A stretch of DNA of 64,000 nucleotides from Tubulanus polymorphus (GCF_964204645.1 NC_134028.1:6112501-6176500); one strand, 5' to 3'; counted from the stretch's first letter, positions 11,301 to 26,315 are shown. Made by a program: numbers and translations. The notes: generated by a model not told the origin, from the sequence alone.

Positions 11301-14300
11301 TTCTGAAACACTTAAATGGAACAGATTTTTTTACTATATTTGAATATTTGATGCTCACAGTTGAAAATCAGGTGAATCTGAATTGCAGGAAAATGGTAAC
11401 AATGGTTCTCCGACCAGCGGCAGCAACACGATGAAAGTGAAAAGGAGTGTAACCTCTCCGGCGAGTTCTCAGAACGGAGAAGTTATACGACGTCGATACA
11501 GAACGACGAATCTGACGAGAAATCGTAAAAATAGGTGCTCAATTAACGGACATTTGTACGACTTTCAGGTACGCCGCACGCTCCCTGAATACTTTCAACA
11601 GGAAGCTGAAAAAAGATTTAAAAATACAGGATATTTTGCCTTTGACCTATTTTCACAAAGGATACGAATTGAATTAATCTAAACTACAAATTCGAATTAC
11701 TTGAATAGCCGCAGGAAAAAGAAGTTCTTGAATTTTTTATGTTTCCCTTGACTCAATCTAGTTTCACTAATCATGAGTTGTTTATCGCTGGGGTCAGCAA
11801 TGATTTTGATTAATGAATTAGTGAGTATCAGGTTTTTGATTAATAGTTTTACTGAGTGATCAGTACTCTCAGTTTCTCCCGGGGGACTTCGTGAATTAGG
11901 TTTCAATACAGAGGGGAGGATATACAGGTATACCACCTGCAGCTGTTAGCTACTATATACAGTTCATAAGCTTTCAGTAATTACCACATTATTTTTGATT
12001 TCTCATCAAAATTTAAGAAAGAACATGAGATAAAAAAAACTGTAGACATCTGACAAGATCTGTCCACGGCTATTCACCATATTTAGATAATCATAGACCT
12101 ATTACCATCATAATCTCGATCAATTTTACACTTTTGCTTATCTCCATTTTTAGACATACAATTATAACAGTCATTGCAATATCGTACAACTTGTTCCGTC
12201 CGTTTTTTGTTTTTCTAGACAAGTGTCTTTACGCCGACTTACGGAAGTATATCAAGTGTCCGAGTAACTAGCGCCAATACCGTACCCGAAGTGATCAAAA
12301 CGTTACTCGAGAAATTCAAGGTACGTCTGCCTGTAACGATTAACAACGCTTGAAGATGACTTAGTAAGTGACGCTAGAGCCGATAAGAGGGTCAGCGATA
12401 TCAATATGTCCGTACTTCAAATACTGTTGGCCTGATTTATCTGACAGTTAGTTCATTGCGTGATGATTTTTTCATGTTTAGGATATTCAACTTGATAAAA
12501 TCAGTCTCAGTTGTTGGTCTTAGTATTTGCCTTGCGAGTTTAGTGTTTCATGCCCAGTGATAAATGTAATATTCAAGAACTAGCAAAAAATGCTTGTTAA
12601 CTTAGTGAACTTATTATGAAGATGCACGTATGCTAGCTTATTTCTTTCATTCCATTTGCCTCCGGCGATTATACCTGCGCGATTCAGATTTTAAATCCCT
12701 CGTTCATTCTCTCTTTCTGTGAATAGAGTTTCGAATGCTTTCGGGCTATTTCCGTATGAATATAAGTTGCTAGTGGTGAATATTAATTTCGTATGGAAAA
12801 ACATACGCAAGATATCTCGTAATGTATAGAATAGTGTTTAGTTCTATGCACTGCTTCTGGTACTCATATCAGATGGCCCTGACTCAACCTGTGTAATAAC
12901 CACCTGACTACTTTAAATCTGTCTAATCCTAACTCTAGAGCAGCTTAATGCTGAATACGTCACGTGGCAATCAGCCCTAACCAAGGTCACTAGCACAGTA
13001 GTCGTCCCATTGAGACAAATTACTGTGTGGCCACAATTGATTTTTTTTTCTATAATTTGCTATCTTCAATCAGAATGAGATTTTGCATCTTAAACAGTTC
13101 TTTATTTCTGAATTTCAGGTGATTAACCGACCAAATGAATTCGGTTTGTTTGTTGTGAATAAAAATGGAGGTAAATACATCACTACAAGCTAAGATTTTA
13201 CGAATCGGTGTATAATTTTTGAACTTCTAGGCATAGGCAGGTTTCAGTTTAATGTGCCCCTACAACAACGTGATTCCTTAAAAACTTTACACCAAATAAC
13301 GATCAAATCAATCACTTCCATTTCTAAATCGGTATGAAAATCATTTGAATTAATTTTGTCTCATTTTGTTTGCATTGTCAACTATGGATGTTTGTTTGAT
13401 ATTTTTGTTGTTTTTTTTTTCATGTAGATATTCAACCGATCCATGAGAATCAGTATCCGTTACTGGAATCTGTGATTCTCGGCCCGAACGATGTCGAAGC
13501 AAAGGTTTTCATTATGGAGAAAAATGCACTGCAGGAAATTACGCAAGAGGTAAACGAAATTTATGAAATTTCTTTTTCCCCCTTAAAGTGGATGTGAATC
13601 GACCTTAGCAAGTGACCTGAGTTGTAGTTAGGAAGAGCGCATATTTCATACCGATCAGGCTACTAGTAATGTTGTGAGAAAGACATCTTTAATAAGATCA
13701 ACCAGTACCCTGATTCCTGATTTGACTCAGATTGAGAATGAACTACCGGTATATGTAATTTAGTTGAATGATTAAGATAGAAGAACTGTGCAACCATCCA
13801 TCCTAGTGGCTTTAATTCTTCGGTACCAAATGAAACATATTGTTACCATGGTTGATGGTAAAGGTGAATACTTTTTTGGCATGATGCCACCTTTGTTTTT
13901 GAACAGTAGGAATGTTCTTCTCAAGGCTCCGGTTACGGCACCGGTTATGAATTATTGATGAGTTCAGTTCTCTGTAATCCGACATGAGAGAACTTTCATT
14001 CAATGTAACTATTCATTAACTACTATTTTATGCAGCGTTCGTTCGCTTTCAATGATCAGTTTAATTAGTGTAATTGCAAGTAGTTGACCCCATGAGACAT
14101 AGACAGCGGAAAATGAGTCTAGATCCAGACTTCATCAGTTTTTGTATTTCTGGTCTGTCTGTCTGGTTGGTTGAGCATTGTGGCCCCTTGCTCCAACTGA
14201 AGTGATCGGTGGCACTAGATGAGCGGTACATCCTTATCTGCTAAGATTATGCTAATCCAGAGACTCGATGGTCGCTAACCTAATAGAATGGTCAAACACT

Positions 14301-15835
14301 ATCACACGTTTTCTTTTCTCCTATGTTTATCCATAATTTCCAATGAACCATTCTTCCAGTACTCCATTCACTTAGCCGTTCTATTTTTTCCACCACCATT
14401 ACGTATAATCGCGCAGAGTTGATATTCATCTTGCATGCCTGATGGTTTTTCGACAATTAGGTGTGGCGCTTAATCCCAATAGTGTGTGCCCGCCACATTA
14501 TCTGAGAAAAGTCCTACTAAGCCCTAAGCCAACCATAATCAAAAGAGAGAGGCACTTCATAGGCAGTTTATGTATTAATTGATATGTATAGCTAAATAGG
14601 TTTATTATGCCTAATTACATGTATATTCAAGTACAATTCATAGTACTCTAACAGTGTTTTATTGTGTATCATTGCACTTTGACATACACTGGTGATGATA
14701 TACATTATTAATGGAATAGGATCCCCTAATCACGATAATGGATTTTCTGCCACTTGATTTCTATCAATTCAGGCTTTCGAGTAGCGAGTCACCATCTCAA
14801 ATTCATTTATCAGGTTTCATACGCATAAGTTATGATCTTTTCAAACCCTGAAGAATAAGAATTTGATCCTTGATATCATATGATTTATATTACATTGTTT
14901 ATTGTCGATGATATTAAGCAATATACGTGCTATTTTTCAGGGCGTCAATAGACTTTCGAGTTAGTTTTCTGTTTCGTCTTACTTTCAGTTAGCTAATTAC
15001 GTATCATTACCCGAAGCGATGCTCGAAGGATTCTTGAATAAATTCAAGCTCGAAGAAGAAGCCGAGATTGACAAGATCAAGCGCAGGTTAGTTCCCACAT
15101 GACGCTGACCTTGACCGCGTTATTACAGCTCTGAATCCGCACACGTCAAAGAAGAAAATGTGCTTGGTTCGACACGGATATTTGACGTTGAAACGAGCTA
15201 GTATCGTAATCTGTCATCAAAAAGCTGATCAAAGCATTTTTGACGCTGTGCTGTTTGTTAAGAAATCTCGCATTTCAATTTACTCTATGCAGTGGTCTGA
15301 TATATTCAAAACACTTTATGGTTTCATTTTCTACGCCGCACTGCCTCTAGGCGTGAATGCATTTCAATCAAAACATGTCATTTATTACTTCTACCTTGCA
15401 AATATTATATCCAGCAGGAGCGTCACTAGGGTGTTCAGAAATATATGCCATACTTGGCACTTTATCCGCACCAAACGCTGAAAGCAAACAAGCATTTCTG
15501 AATATTTGAAATTTCTTTTATGTTCTTGAAGGGTCTAAATTTATGTAATTTGAAGCTTAATAGGGGCATTTTCTGGACCTTTTAAGGCCAATTATTTATG
15601 AAATTTCCGGAATGTGAAAAAAACTAAAATTGGAACTTTAAAAAAATGCGGAAGTTGGATTTAAAAAGGGAGGTCATCCTGAGCCCCTCTGGTTTATGCT
15701 TATGTCCAGCTGTTTAATGAGAGTTTAATTTGATGAGTGTGTTCGTTTTTCAGATACGCTGAAATCAAAGAAATTCTGAAAGACAGACTTCGCGAATTCA
15801 ACCGAAACAGTCGAGTGACGGAGAGCAGTATATGA
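5395..15835 (+). CDS. Rassf: Ras-association domain family protein (LIM + RA + SARAH), Rassf1-6 type
   Basis: Ten coding exons: 5395-5434, 5849-5943, 10127-10278, 10710-10938, 11389-11568, 12219-12320, 13119-13170, 13428-13549, 14989-15086, 15754-15835 (383 aa; all phases close). Residues 4-60 form a CRIP-like LIM zinc domain ([20 protein letters not shown]). Residues about 225-320 are the Ras-association domain ([17 protein letters not shown], then [10 protein letters not shown]). Residues about 325-375 are a C-terminal SARAH helix ([18 protein letters not shown], then [16 protein letters not shown]), the module that dimerises with Hippo/MST kinases and Salvador. Classical vertebrate RASSF2/4/6 lack the LIM, whereas insect Rassf is LIM-RA-SARAH, so this is the invertebrate arrangement. 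The expected role is a Ras-binding scaffold in Hippo/apoptosis signalling. Start chosen because it begins the LIM domain and stop codons precede it. Exon 1 has a dead duplicate at 532. Confidence 0.93.
6360..6650. mobile_element. piggyBac-like MITE, copy 1 (291 bp, TTAA flanks)
   Basis: Termini CCCTTTCAGTGC and GCACTGAAAGGG are perfect inverted repeats, and both ends abut TTAA (6356-6359 and 6651-6654). TTAA target duplication with CCC ends is the hallmark of piggyBac elements. The interior repeats the motif 'ccgcagtgcggtgta' several times in both orientations. No coding capacity. It sits in Rassf intron 2. A relative lies at 58846-59087. Confidence 0.8.
8133..8483. repeat. Tandem duplication, two copies of about 173 bp, period 178
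   Basis: 8133-8305 and 8311-8483 appear identical by eye (from 'tgaatgaaataagtctttta' to 'cccggtaacccagtc'), separated by 5 bases. Located in Rassf intron 2. Lack of divergence means either a very recent duplication or an assembly artefact. No coding or structural role seen. Confidence 0.85.
8683..8800 (-). mobile_element. Degenerate fragment of the hairpin element family
   Basis: 8683-8745 resembles the reverse complement of the right end of the elements at 21514 and 27618 (gaagatacacgatatccgt, then atgagtacgagcgagatccc). The rest is too decayed to bound. Rassf intron 2. Confidence 0.5.
10388..10506. mobile_element. Short MITE with 'CAGGACCCAGTTCCAC' termini
   Basis: Ends CAGGACCCAGTTCCAC and GTGGAACTGGATCCTG are imperfect inverted repeats; the interior is rich in gagttaa/ttaactc. 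Relatives lie at 55514-55632 and 57673-57797, with a fragment around 60161-60240. Rassf intron 3. Confidence 0.6.
10508..10630. mobile_element. Short MITE with 'AAAGGTTGGTTAAAGATAA'-like termini
   Basis: Starts 'ggccaccaaaggttggtaaa' and ends 'ctaaccaactttcgagcaaa'; the body contains 'ggtggataaataccat'. A clear relative at 45207-45325 has the same ends and body. It abuts the previous MITE with almost no spacer. Rassf intron 3, ending 79 bases before exon 4. Confidence 0.6.
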
Positions 15836-18257
15836 CGGAATATACCGGTACTATACCTCAAAACATCCCCCCACTCATCTCACTAATCTACTGAAAACTC
15901 GTCGACTACAGGCATTGATAATAGAAACTGAATTTACTCCGAAGAAATGCGGAAATCTGGAGCAAAGATCTTTTGTTTTATCGGAAATCTTGGATTTAAA
16001 GAGTATTGCACACGGTGCACACATGATCTGCTATAAAAGATATTATTTTATATTACATTTTCTAAAATCATTGAATCGCTGATTATCGGTTTATAAGCCA
16101 GGTTATTTTGTGCATACTGTATTGTATTGTTCTTGAATCGATATGTGTAGAATATTTGTCTAGAAAAACCCGAGAATCGTGTTTACAAATTATGTTTCCT
16201 CCCTGACTTACTAGTTTCCTGAATGAAGTCTATATTTTCTCTTTATAACTTCATGATTTCGCCATGCAATTTATGGATTTGTACTTTATTGCATTTATAA
16301 ATGTTGAAGAAGCTTGAGAATTTTGCGTTAGTTTTAAAGAGAGAAATTTATCGTTTTTGTATTACCTGGGGTAATCGTATCATATTGTTAATCATTACGC
16401 GGTTTCTGTGGCTTATATCGAAATGCAAGCATTTTCTTCTAGCATCATCGGTTATTGATATGAAACATTCCATGATTCGTGAATATATTTTCAACTCGAA
16501 ACGGTGTTTAAACTGCAAACACAACTTTAACGATCTTCACTATCAACCTATTTCTACTTCTTAATCACTTGAAAGAAATGCTAAATAGTTTGTGATGTCG
16601 CTAGCCTCGATCACACAGAGAAGGTTCGGTCCAGATCAGTCACAAATCAAATATGGTCTGTGCTGAATAAGAAAGCACGTTCACACGTAAACTACTCATT
16701 CGATACGAGACAATGCCTAAACAAAGTGAAGTAAATCCGTTACGGAACCTGTGCATTTGTTTGACCGATGCTAAGATTTGGCTCGGGGCCTGGTCGAACG
16801 TTTTTGGCCAAAAACGCTTGTGTGACCGCGGCTATTGTCATTCAGGTACTCTATGGAGGCAGCTATCTATTCTTGAAAGGTCTTTATAATTCATAAGATA
16901 ATGCCTCAATGTACACATATGATTTTATTCATGCAAGAACTGCTTTTAATGATCTGTTTCTATGCATTAATGTTGTCATAAATTTTCCTTAACATTCGAT
17001 AACAATTTTAGGCCGCTTTAAAAAAGCTTCTGCAATAGACTCCGCTTGAGTCGGATCCAATCAATGCTGATAACCGTTCAACTCCGATGTTTGTTGATAT
17101 ATTCTTTGTGACACTAATTATGAAATACGTAACATCCAACTCGGTTATAACATTTAACTCGGTTATCACACAAGTGAAGCAGAGTCTTACAGTACCAGAA
17201 GGTCCGACTTAAGCGAAGTCTACTGAAGATGAGCTGAAGGGGATTTTCCTGTTGTTGGGCAATGATAGATAATTTGTCTGCGGTATCAACGCTGAAATAA
17301 CTCTAGGTCATGACGATGTTTGAAAATGAAGAAAAGATGTTTAATATATTTCATTTCGCTTGTTGTTTTCTGTTTTATTTTGTTAAGTTTAATTTGCTGT
17401 AGCCGAGTCAGGTTTTTGTGCGTTTAGTTGTTCATTGAAGTCCATGAGAACTTTGATATATTAATCAGATTTATTACAATTTCTTATCGCAGCTGGCAAT
17501 ATTGAAAGCGTCTTAGTTTTGAAATTCTCATGTATGGATTTAATGAATCGTACCCAACCGTTTACCAATTAGCATCTAGGTAATGAAATTCAAACCACCT
17601 CTAAATTTTCTTTGTGAAGTCCATCTCTATTCAGTTATCATATTTCAAGGTCATTGTGTTCGCCCGTGGTCAAACGAGTGACCGGTAGTTCGCAAGATGG
17701 TGTTACGCGGTCATTTATCCCGGGCGTTTCCTTTATTACATAACTCGATACTCGTATGCAAATTGCTTGGTCTCTTAAAAACAGACAAGATTTTCCATAG
17801 TTATATCATGGACTCTTCGTGTTAGATAGAGTCCATGGTTATATGAATAGTTTTTCTACGCTTACTTCCTCAAACATTTCAGGATTAGGCTCGATTCTTC
17901 TCCATATCTGATTTGAAAACTTAGAACTAAAAAATATCTAACACTAGGAATATGGAATGCCAAATTGTCTGATTCGAAGGAATAGAAACCCAATTGTACC
18001 CTGCATGGGCCTTCTGTGTATTGGTAGTCAAGATGATGAATGCGAAAATGTTTGCCCTTTAATGTTACGCGGTTAGGTTTGATATTCACCCCGCTGATGA
18101 TATACAAAGATCCTTTATTGTTAAACCGTTTAAGGGAATTTCGCCAGTCAATTTCTCTAATAATAAACTCTATTGTCGTCCCCTGCTTCTAAATATAAGT
18201 CTGAATTTGCTACCTGACTGTGTTTCACACTTAAGATTGTAATTTCTCGTGAATAAA
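15836..18257 (+). other. Probable Rassf 3' UTR and downstream DNA
   Basis: AT-rich sequence after the Rassf stop codon. The first clear plus-strand AATAAA signals are at 18162-18167 and 18252-18257, so the 3' UTR may be as long as 2.4 kb or may end earlier at a non-canonical signal. Short open frames here (for example 16301-16564) have no recognisable domain. A MITE sits at 16603-16833. Confidence 0.4.
16603..16833. mobile_element. GATCACAC-terminal MITE, copy 1 (231 bp)
   Basis: Left end AGCCTCGATCACACAGAG mirrors right end CTTGTGTGACCGCGGCT. Internal landmarks 'cgtaaactactc', 'tttggctcggggcctggt' and 'tttttggccaaaaacgcttg' are shared with copies at 47377-47657 and 53126-53413 and with fragments at 35858 and 51709. 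Non-coding. Confidence 0.75.
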
Positions 18258-21513
<3,256 letters not shown>

Positions 21514-21716
21514 TAACCAGAGAAATCCCACAATAATGAAGCCAAAATTGAAAAGTTCTATATCAGAATGATTATATTTAAGAGCGACGATTCGGCTTAA
21601 TGCTATTAGCCATCATCAGGCGTACTGATGATGGCGTTCAGTTGAATTTTGGCTACATTATTGTGGGATTTCTCTCGTTATCATCATACACGGATATCGT
21701 GTATCTTCTAGTCTCA
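21514..21716. mobile_element. Palindromic hairpin element, copy 1 (203 bp, 10-bp target duplication)
   Basis: TGTATTGTAT flanks it on both sides (21504-21513 and 21717-21726). Inverted arms start 'gagaaatcccacaata' and end 'tattgtgggatttctctc'. The tail 'atcatcatacacggatatcg' is shared with copy 2 at 27618-27908. Arms contain a hammerhead-like core on the minus strand at 21586-21619. Non-coding. Confidence 0.7.
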
Positions 21717-22009
21717 TGTATTGTATATGCATTTTCCGAAATTTCTGTCCGATTATTTCCTTGAAATCATTTCGATATCCTTCACCGCTGTATATATGTA
21801 TAAGACTGTACATATACCTGTACTTGTTTGTATTAAAAGTTCGAACTCCTGTCTGTTCGAGATGGAATCCAACTGGGAAAAGAACAGTAATTTGTCAATG
21901 ATTTTAAAGCACGTTTTCGGTCGAAATTATTTCATTAGATACTGGATGCTGTTATTTGTCTCTGGGGAGTCTAAAAGATGTATAACTAAAAAAACGATGA
22001 CTTGCATCA

Positions 22010-22200
22010 ATATTGGTCTATGTACATGTAAGATGTCCATTTATCCAGAAATATCAATAAAGAATGAGTTTACATGAATATTGAATGTTGAATTGAATTT
22101 GTTGCGAACTCATAACAAGACGACAATCATCCCGAGAATTTAAGTCTTCACTAATATGTTGCCTTGAAGTCCACAGAATGTTCTCTTTTCTTTTATTCAT
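22010..22200. repeat. Segment duplicated at about 24586-24790
   Basis: Shared landmarks in the same order: 'agaaatatcaataaagaatg', 'gaattgaatttgttgc', 'aaaacaagacgataatc'-like and 'ttgccttgaagt'. This copy covers the 3' end of the CAP gene's transcript region. The far copy has no CAP exon beside it. Confidence 0.75.
22192..22197 (-). terminator. Poly(A) signal of CAP gene
   Basis: AATAAA on the minus strand (TTTATT on plus), about 55 nt after the stop codon at 22252. Confidence 0.65.
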
Positions 22201-22251
22201 TTTTACTGAAGTTTTGCTGAACAAATTCTTCAAAAATTTCCGTCTCCGTTT

Positions 22252-23483
22252 TTAGTACGGATTTTGACCCTTAATATTTCCGCTGAAAAAGATATGCAGC
22301 AACGATATTTTGTAACAAGTTTCGAAAACTACCATTGACATGGGTAGTTGGTTATGCTGAGGATAAAACCCGCCTTAATATAACTTACTTTGGAGTGTAC
22401 TGACAGAACAGTAGAATCGGATATTTTAGACCTTCGCAATAATTAAACGCGCATCCTACCGCGGTCGTTGTTTTCCAAACAACCTATAATTTTGAGAAAA
22501 AGATTTAAGATTTAGAACATTTTTGAATAGATACAACGAGATGAGTAGTACTTATTATGTTAACTATTTTATTTGACGTACGAGCTTTCGCTACGAATGT
22601 ATAGTAGCTTCATCAGGTAAAATACATGTAGAATAAACAACCTTTTAAGTACTACTTGTATTGTTGTATTTATTCTACACCCGGTTAACACGGTTCCTCT
22701 ACGAATCTTCTCAACATTTTTGAAGAGATGACACAAGGCCCACTCGATAAGAGAATAACGAAATCATAAAACAACAGTAATGAAATCGGACGTTTTTGCG
22801 ACCAAGATAAGAAGGATGAAGGATTTTAGATGGATGATAGTTGCACGCGAGATTCGGTTTGATAAGCGTACAATCTCTTCGTGGGGAATCTTGTCCAAAA
22901 GCTTACTGGGAATGGATGACTAGTTAACAACGAACGGCGGTTATAGTCTTACCTGTGTATAATGGCCGCAATCCTTTCCTTCCGTGCAGTTCTTATTTTG
23001 GAAGCTCCAGTCGGGTTTCTCACCATACCAGTTTTGGGTTGCATCTACCATTTGGGAGTATAATTGTCCTGACCAGATATTTTCACCTCGCTCCGCATCC
23101 CCAGAATGCGCCCATTTGCATTTCTTAGCTAACTGTTTACTCCTCCTTGCGAGTTTATTGTTCCATTCCTGAAACCCAGCAAGAAAATTAGAATCCCGGG
23201 AAGCTCGCATGGGTAGAACAACCATCAGGACATCTACCACCTATCTTAGTAGCTGCGGAATCGAGACTTTTTGCATCCTCCGCAGTAAGTTCAAGGTGGA
23301 GGAATTCATGTAACTTACCAAATCATTGAGACCGCCTTCTTCTTTCTGTCTCAGAGCATTATGCATTTCCAATATGTTGTTACGGAAGCCATTGTTCTTT
23401 GGTGCTGTGCCGGGATCTATTGCACCGACTTCGAAAGTAATGGCTATCACTATCCCAACTACCAAAACATTCATGAAAGCCAT
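22252..23483 (-). CDS. Secreted single-domain CAP (SCP/TAPS, CRISP/PR-1 family) protein
   Basis: Four coding exons, minus strand: 23483-23319, 23168-22953, 22483-22389, 22282-22252 (168 aa, phases close). Residues 1-21 are a signal peptide (MAFMNVLVVGIVIAITFEVG). The CAP core follows: the HNALR box at 41-45, then LARRSKQLAKKCKWAHSG, RGENIWSG, NWYGEKPDW, DCGHYTQVVW, VGCAFNYC and FCQYTPNGNIKGQNPY at the end. The conserved His/Glu cavity residues (HSG, GEN, GEK, GHYTQ) are present. There is no C-terminal cysteine-rich (CRISP) or LCCL extension, so it is a minimal PR-1-like secreted protein of near-typical domain length. CAP proteins act in reproduction, immunity or secretions; which applies here is unknown. 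It is flanked by a TATA box with a non-coding 5' exon and by a close poly(A) signal. Confidence 0.92.
22576..22618 (-). ncRNA. Hammerhead-ribozyme-like core (candidate)
   Basis: On the minus strand it reads CCTGATGA, A, GCTAC, a 9-nt loop, GTAGC, GAAAG. This gives the CUGAUGA box, a perfect 5-bp stem II and the GAAA box in order. One extra unpaired base sits between CUGAUGA and the stem, and flanking stems I and III are not obvious, so activity is unproven. It lies just upstream of CAP exon 3, inside CAP intron 2. Confidence 0.35.
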
Positions 23484-23502
23484 TTCTTTATATGGATATG
23501 AG

Positions 23503-23691
23503 CCTATATAAATGATTAATGAATAATAAATATATTCTGATAAGATTCATCCCTTACTTATCTGATTTACGATATACAAAAAGATTTTAATGATACTGCG
23601 CGATCGACACATTATGAATACTTACGATTTAACGTCGTAAAGACTGCGAAAAGTATGTGGTTAAGTTTCACAGATTGGTGAGGTTTATATA
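23503..23691 (-). promoter_or_regulatory. CAP gene promoter and non-coding first exon
   Basis: A TATATAAA lies on the minus strand at 23691-23684. About 50 bases downstream a consensus donor (GTAAGT, 23635-23630) would end an untranslated exon at 23636. A matching acceptor (TATATAG) at 23505-23504 opens the coding exon 20 bases before the ATG. This implies a TSS near 23655. Inferred from signals only. Confidence 0.55.
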
Positions 23692-24585
23692 AAAACTAGA
23701 ATCAGGCACCTGCTACTGAAGAGTTTCCGCGTAGCAGCTCTTGCCTTTATTTCTACTGTTTAACATCATTCACGTTAAGAGTCTAACGATTTCTGATTAA
23801 CAAAATATATATATTCAAATCGAGCGTGGGCAGATGATGCCTTGCGAGGTAATAGCCATTTACGCCAACATCATAACTGAGTCGATACAAAAGAAAACGT
23901 ATGCTTATAACCTTCGCATCGAGAATTTGATTAACTAAAAAACAAAATTCTGGGATCGGGAATAAAGAGAATAGAAATAATGTTTTTAAGAGAGATTTTC
24001 CGCGTAGATGTATCGCTCAGTAAATGGATGTCATTGACTATTTTTCTCACATCTGCCTCTTTTTGAGTCAGAATTTCCCATTAACACGAATAGGAATATA
24101 GATTCGAACAGTAGGATCGATGTAAAAGTACCGCTGTAAAGTGCTTTCAGCAACAGAAAAGTAAAAATCCGGCGCGAGTTTTTTCGTGCAAACAACTCAA
24201 AATGTTGAGAAAACAATGAAAATCAGAATTGTGAATAATAATCAACGAAAACAGGCGAAGGTTAATCGGAATATTTTCTGTGGGTTTTCATGAAGAAAGT
24301 TTAAAGTGAATAATAATACGTTACGCTTTTGCACATTTTTCTAGATGATATGGAATATTTGATCTCTATTCTCACTCATGTTTCACATATCAAATTGAAC
24401 CATGAACGAAGCAACGGATAATATTTTCCTATCGACAGGGATTTAAGGTTATGCTTTGAAATCGACAACCAGCTCCTCTACGGGTGAATATGGCTTTCTA
24501 GGGTACCAGGTAATCATGCTGGAGGAATGGCGAAATTGCCATTCTGGTGATTGAAACAGGAGCTCATCTTAAAAATCAAATTGGT

Positions 24586-24790
24586 CTAAGTAGATGTATG
24601 ATGTCAATTTATTCAGAAATATCAATAAAGAATGAGTTTAAATAAATTTTGAATTGAATGGTTTTACATAAATGTGGAATTGAATTTGTTGCTTTCTCAA
24701 AACAAGACGATAATCTTCCCTCGAATATAAGCTCGTTACTAATTCGTTGCCTTGAAGTTCAAAAGATTAGTTCTCTCTTTTTAATCATTA
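24586..24790. repeat. Second copy of the segment at 22010-22200
   Basis: Same order of landmarks as 22010-22200, moderately diverged. No CAP exon is recognisable next to it, so it is either the remnant of a lost gene copy or two copies of a dispersed repeat. Confidence 0.7.
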
Positions 24791-26160
24791 GGGTTTTCTG
24801 TTTCTTCTACATCTTAACCTAAATCTTCCTAGCCTACATCTTAAGCATAAAAGAGCTATGAGCGCGGGTTGATAATTTCATTCATGTTTTTGGCAGGTGT
24901 TGATTGTCCACAAATCAATCGGTATGGGTCGATTAGATATAATGATTAATCCGTGAGCTGGCAAAGAAATAAACGAGAACAATTATTCGTGTAAAACAGG
25001 CCTTTAACGGGTCAGTTACGCACTCAGGGCGCTGCGTGTTCTGTGGCAAGTAGCGGCAAATTAGCTGAAACAATTATCTGTAGCCGCAATTACGGGTGCA
25101 CGGTAATTAGCAGTGATTGTCAGCCCGCCATTCAGTCTTACTTAACGCGATAATCCGGAAATCCAGTTGATCCCCTTAAAAACACCTAAACATGTATAAT
25201 TATCTGGCACTATTAAAAACTGGCTAATTAACCGCAGCAATAAAATTTTGTGTGAAAGTTCATTAGAGCCAGGTTAATGAATCGGCCTTTCGAAACAAAT
25301 CGTTTTGATTCAACGGCCGAATTCGTGGAGTCTATTGAATATATGGCCCAATATACAGCATACATGTCGAATCACTAATCCTATCCGTGATGCAGTAATA
25401 TGCCGTAAAATCCCACAATCATCAATTGATTATTAAGGCATTTTTAGAAATATATCGGGGGGTTATTACCACCCTTCTTCGGTCTAATATCATATGTCCA
25501 ATAAATACATCGTAAAACTGATAGATACACATTAAAATAAATGTTTATATTCATTTTACAACGCTGATGAAAATAGTTTCAAAAAATGTTCATTTTAACT
25601 TCCTAATTTCCCGCTGGATTTTATTGCCGTGGTCAGTAAGCTCTGGATTCATCAATTTGAACTCCGCGCCAATTAAACTTTTCGGATAGGCGGATCGTTG
25701 CCCGTATCAAGTGCATAATATTGTAAGAACTGGGTCAAGCGACTGATGCTCGGCATCCGTTTGTGTAAACCCACTGGCATGGAGGCGCATATCTCTGGTT
25801 AAAAAAATGTAAGAAACTATACTAAAGACACTCAAAAAGGTAATAAAATGCGGCTGTGTGGTAACCATCTATTAAGATAATTTAAGAAAAACCAAGTCAA
25901 ATCGCGTTTTGGAAATTAGATCGGGTTAGTCACTCAATTAGCATGATTTTCCACTGCTGAAAGCAAATATTTTTCCACTGCTGAAAGCAAATAGAATATA
26001 TATGAATAGCATAATGCAATGATAAAACGTGACTTCGTTAGGGCCAATCCGGATGGAGTCTGACAGTCCCCCTCCTACGCAAAATGATATTTCGTCCGGG
26101 TCCGCTGGAATGCGCCTGTCGTTAGTGTTACTGACGGCCGACAGGGGATTTCCCTCGCGC
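24791..26160. other. Intergenic, no gene recognised
   Basis: AT-rich DNA between the CAP gene and the USP promoter. No exon, RNA gene or bounded repeat supported. Confidence 0.5.
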
Positions 26161-26315
26161 TCAGCAGAAATTGACTGACAAATGACGTCAGCGGCAACCT
26201 GTGAACATGGCGCTACCCGTCCTCGTCCGTAGATGGCTCGCTCTAAATACGGCGACATATTTCATCAAATTACTCGCGATTTAGGAGACGGACTTAATTC
26301 GAAAATATACGCACG
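26161..26315 (+). promoter_or_regulatory. USP53/54 promoter with CRE site and untranslated exon
   Basis: A GC- and CpG-richer island begins near 26040. It holds a palindromic cAMP-response element TGACGTCA at 26183-26190 and a YY1-like AACATGGCG at about 26206. A good donor follows at 26316 (gcacg|gtgagt), and the acceptor ttcttatag at 26863 opens an exon that carries the start codon at 27049. The probable first exon therefore ends at 26315 and the next runs 26864-27144. TSS inferred, not seen. Confidence 0.5.

Noticed and set aside
16301-16564. 87-residue frame downstream of Rassf
   Set aside because: Lies in the probable 3' UTR, with basic/hydrophobic chance composition and no recognisable family.
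21721-22077. 118-residue plus-strand frame ending at an AATAAA
   Set aside because: It overlaps the end of a hairpin element and a segment duplicated at 24586 where the frame is not kept; no domain.
22357-22388. Alternative CAP last exon using the acceptor at 22357
   Set aside because: It would need a 32-base intron, too short for animal splicing. The exon at 22282-22252 gives the family-typical GNIKGQNPY end.
25938-26258. 106-residue minus-strand frame over the USP promoter
   Set aside because: No domain, overlaps the CRE/untranslated exon, and is explained by GC-richer promoter sequence.
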